Assembly: GCA_020854055.1 (NCBI GenBank)
Contig: JADZGD010000008.1
Coordinates: forward strand, 1-64,000
Length of the DNA: 64,000 bases
Source of the DNA: Bryobacterales bacterium
GTDB lineage: Bacteria > Acidobacteriota > Terriglobia > Bryobacterales > Bryobacteraceae
Reading direction: 5' to 3'
The notes below the pieces were generated by a model, which was not told the DNA's origin, made no database searches, and saw nothing but the letters and a program-made list of their open reading frames with translations. Positions 62,779-64,000 of the stretch are shown here, piece by piece. The translations under genes and the position numbers were made by a program. Position 1 is the first letter of the stretch. Each line of letters opens with the position of its first letter.

Positions 62779-64000
62779 AATTCGGATGCAATTAAAATCT
62801 CCCATTGCGTTGCTTTGTGTTGCCACGATCGCCGCGGGCGCTCAGTTTCCGGTTCCGGTGTTTCCCACCCGCAGTTACTTCAAGACGCACTTGTTCTCCC
62901 ATCCAACGGGCCGCGTTGAGCTGAAGCCGCCCGTTCGTATTGACGACCGGGTGGTTGACGGTAAGATCGAACTCTCCCTGCGTGCCTACCTCGACCTGGT
63001 AATGGCCAACAGCCCGGACGTCGAAATCCAGCGGCTGAACGTCGAAACCCGGAAGAATGCCATCGAACGGGCATTCGGCATCTTCGATCCGTTCGCTTCG
63101 GCCAGTTTCAGCACCACCCGCACGAAGACTCCCGCCACGGACCTGCTTTCGGGCGCCGCCGCGCTGAACACGCTGAGCCAACCGGCGAACTTCTCCTATC
63201 AGCAGAAACTGGAGACAGGCACATCTTATAGCGTGGGGTTCTTCGGCAGTAAGTTTTCCACTAACAGCGCCTACTCCACCTACAATCCGGCCATCAGCTC
63301 GCAGCTCAGCATCAACTTCTCTCAGCCGCTGTTACGCAACCGCGGCAGCTTCATCACCAAACTTCCCATTACCATTGCCCGCAGCACCCTGCGGCAGAGT
63401 GAATACACCTCCCGTGACGGCATCATTCAATTGATTTACCAGGCCGAGAACGACTACTGGCAACTGGTGCAGGACCGCGAAAACCTTCGCGTCAACGAGG
63501 AAGCGCTAAAGCTGAACGATGCCAGCCTGCAACGCGCGCGCAAGGAGCAGGAGCTTGGCGCCGCCTCGCCGCTCGATATTTTCCAGCCGGAAGCCGACTA
63601 TGCGTCGGCCCAGATCGCCGTCTCGCAGGCCAAGTACCAGGTGCAACAGTCCGAGGACCGGATTCGCAAGCAGATCGGCGCCGACCTCGAGCCAAGGCTC
63701 CGCACGTTGCCCATCGTGCTCACCGAACCCGTCCTGCCGCCGGCCAACGAAAGCCCGGTTGATGCCGAGCAGGCCGTCGCCAAGGCCCTCCGCCTGCGGC
63801 CGGATCTGAAGGCAGTCATCCAATCGCTCGACGTCGACGAACTGAACATCAGGAAAGCCACCAACGGCCTGCGGCCGGATCTTTCACTGACCGGCAACTA
63901 TGTTACCGCCGGACGGGGCGGAACTTTCTACCAGCGCTCCAACGTCACGCTGAGCGATGGAACAACCGGCTCGATTGTCAGTACCATGCCGGGCGGCTTC
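62771..64000 (+). CDS. TolC-like outer-membrane efflux protein, 3' end outside window
   Basis: The frame is open from the ATG at 62771 to the right edge (410 codons). A signal peptide (SPIALLCVATIAAGA) comes first. Long helical segments follow, such as RAYLDLVMANSPDVEIQRLN and QLVQDRENLRVNEEALKLND, then ASLQRARKEQELGAASPLDI. This is the usual outer-membrane efflux domain. The NYVTAGRGGTFYQRSNVT stretch near the edge belongs to a second repeat. Overlap with the permease by eight bases places it in the operon. It would form the channel for the three adaptors. Confidence 0.88.
   Translation, partial: MSRIRMQLKSPIALLCVATIAAGAQFPVPVFPTRSYFKTHLFSHPTGRVELKPPVRIDDRVVDGKIELSLRAYLDLVMANSPDVEIQRLNVETRKNAIERAFGIFDPFASASFSTTRTKTPATDLLSGAAALNTLSQPANFSYQQKLETGTSYSVGFFGSKFSTNSAYSTYNPAISSQLSINFSQPLLRNRGSFITKLPITIARSTLRQSEYTSRDGIIQLIYQAENDYWQLVQDRENLRVNEEALKLNDASLQRARKEQELGAASPLDIFQPEADYASAQIAVSQAKYQVQQSEDRIRKQIGADLEPRLRTLPIVLTEPVLPPANESPVDAEQAVAKALRLRPDLKAVIQSLDVDELNIRKATNGLRPDLSLTGNYVTAGRGGTFYQRSNVTLSDGTTGSIVSTMPGGF

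Overview
The window looks like chromosomal DNA of an acidobacterium, most likely a Solibacter/Bryobacter-type member of the Bryobacterales (inference). The reasons are uniformly high GC, a complete alternative complex III plus cytochrome c oxidase operon, sugar and heteropolymer genes of the DUF1080, DUF6807, DUF2961 and URO-D families, a fused Kgd-type 2-oxoglutarate dehydrogenase, and adenylate-cyclase-style TolB-like proteins. I see no insertion sequence, prophage, CRISPR array or rRNA. One tRNA gene is present, tRNA-Glu(TTC).

Layout. Positions 1-3260 (minus strand) hold a glycoside-catabolism group: a GH106-like glycosidase cut by the left edge, a URO-D-family enzyme and a secreted DUF1080 protein. 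Positions 3319-4452 hold a divergent pair of small DNA-binding-like genes around an AT-rich control region. Positions 4416-10786 are housekeeping: rpiB-glyA-glycosyltransferase, proS and purM-purN. Positions 10851-12402 hold a secreted DUF6807 protein, a decayed DUF2961 C-terminus and a tiny DUF1328 membrane protein.

Positions 12635-24828 form one minus-strand respiratory operon, actABCDEF, an unknown membrane protein, SCO, and coxB-A-C-D. It is headed by a near-consensus sigma-70 promoter at 25084-25112. Electrons pass from quinol through alternative complex III (pentaheme ActA, Fe-S ActB, NrfD-like ActC and ActF, cytochrome ActE) to an A2-type caa3 oxidase. Positions 25406-29037 hold a small sigma factor with SYLF and PRC-barrel genes and a short TolB-like regulator. 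Positions 29042-34555 carry dsbD, a TAT-exported glycosylasparaginase, an FxLYD protein, aroA and pduO.

Positions 34588-43153 carry kgd, a metallophosphoesterase, a YIP1 protein, the classic rpoN-hpf-rapZ group and tRNA-Glu. Positions 43786-48970 carry a divergent membrane pyrophosphatase and then metK followed by an S-adenosylhomocysteinase-like gene whose catalytic residues are replaced. Positions 49051-56538 form a protein quality control and RNA group: tig, clpX, lon, engB and rho, with no clpP. Positions 56833-64000 are an efflux operon with three successive HlyD-type adaptors, a MacB-type permease without its ATPase, and a TolC-like protein cut by the right edge.

Most unusual items: the SAHH-like protein encoded next to metK behind a structured leader; the shared inverted motif in the 3.9-4.2 kb divergent promoter; the palindromic block in front of kgd; the three-adaptor efflux operon; and the long-leader promoter of the respiratory operon.
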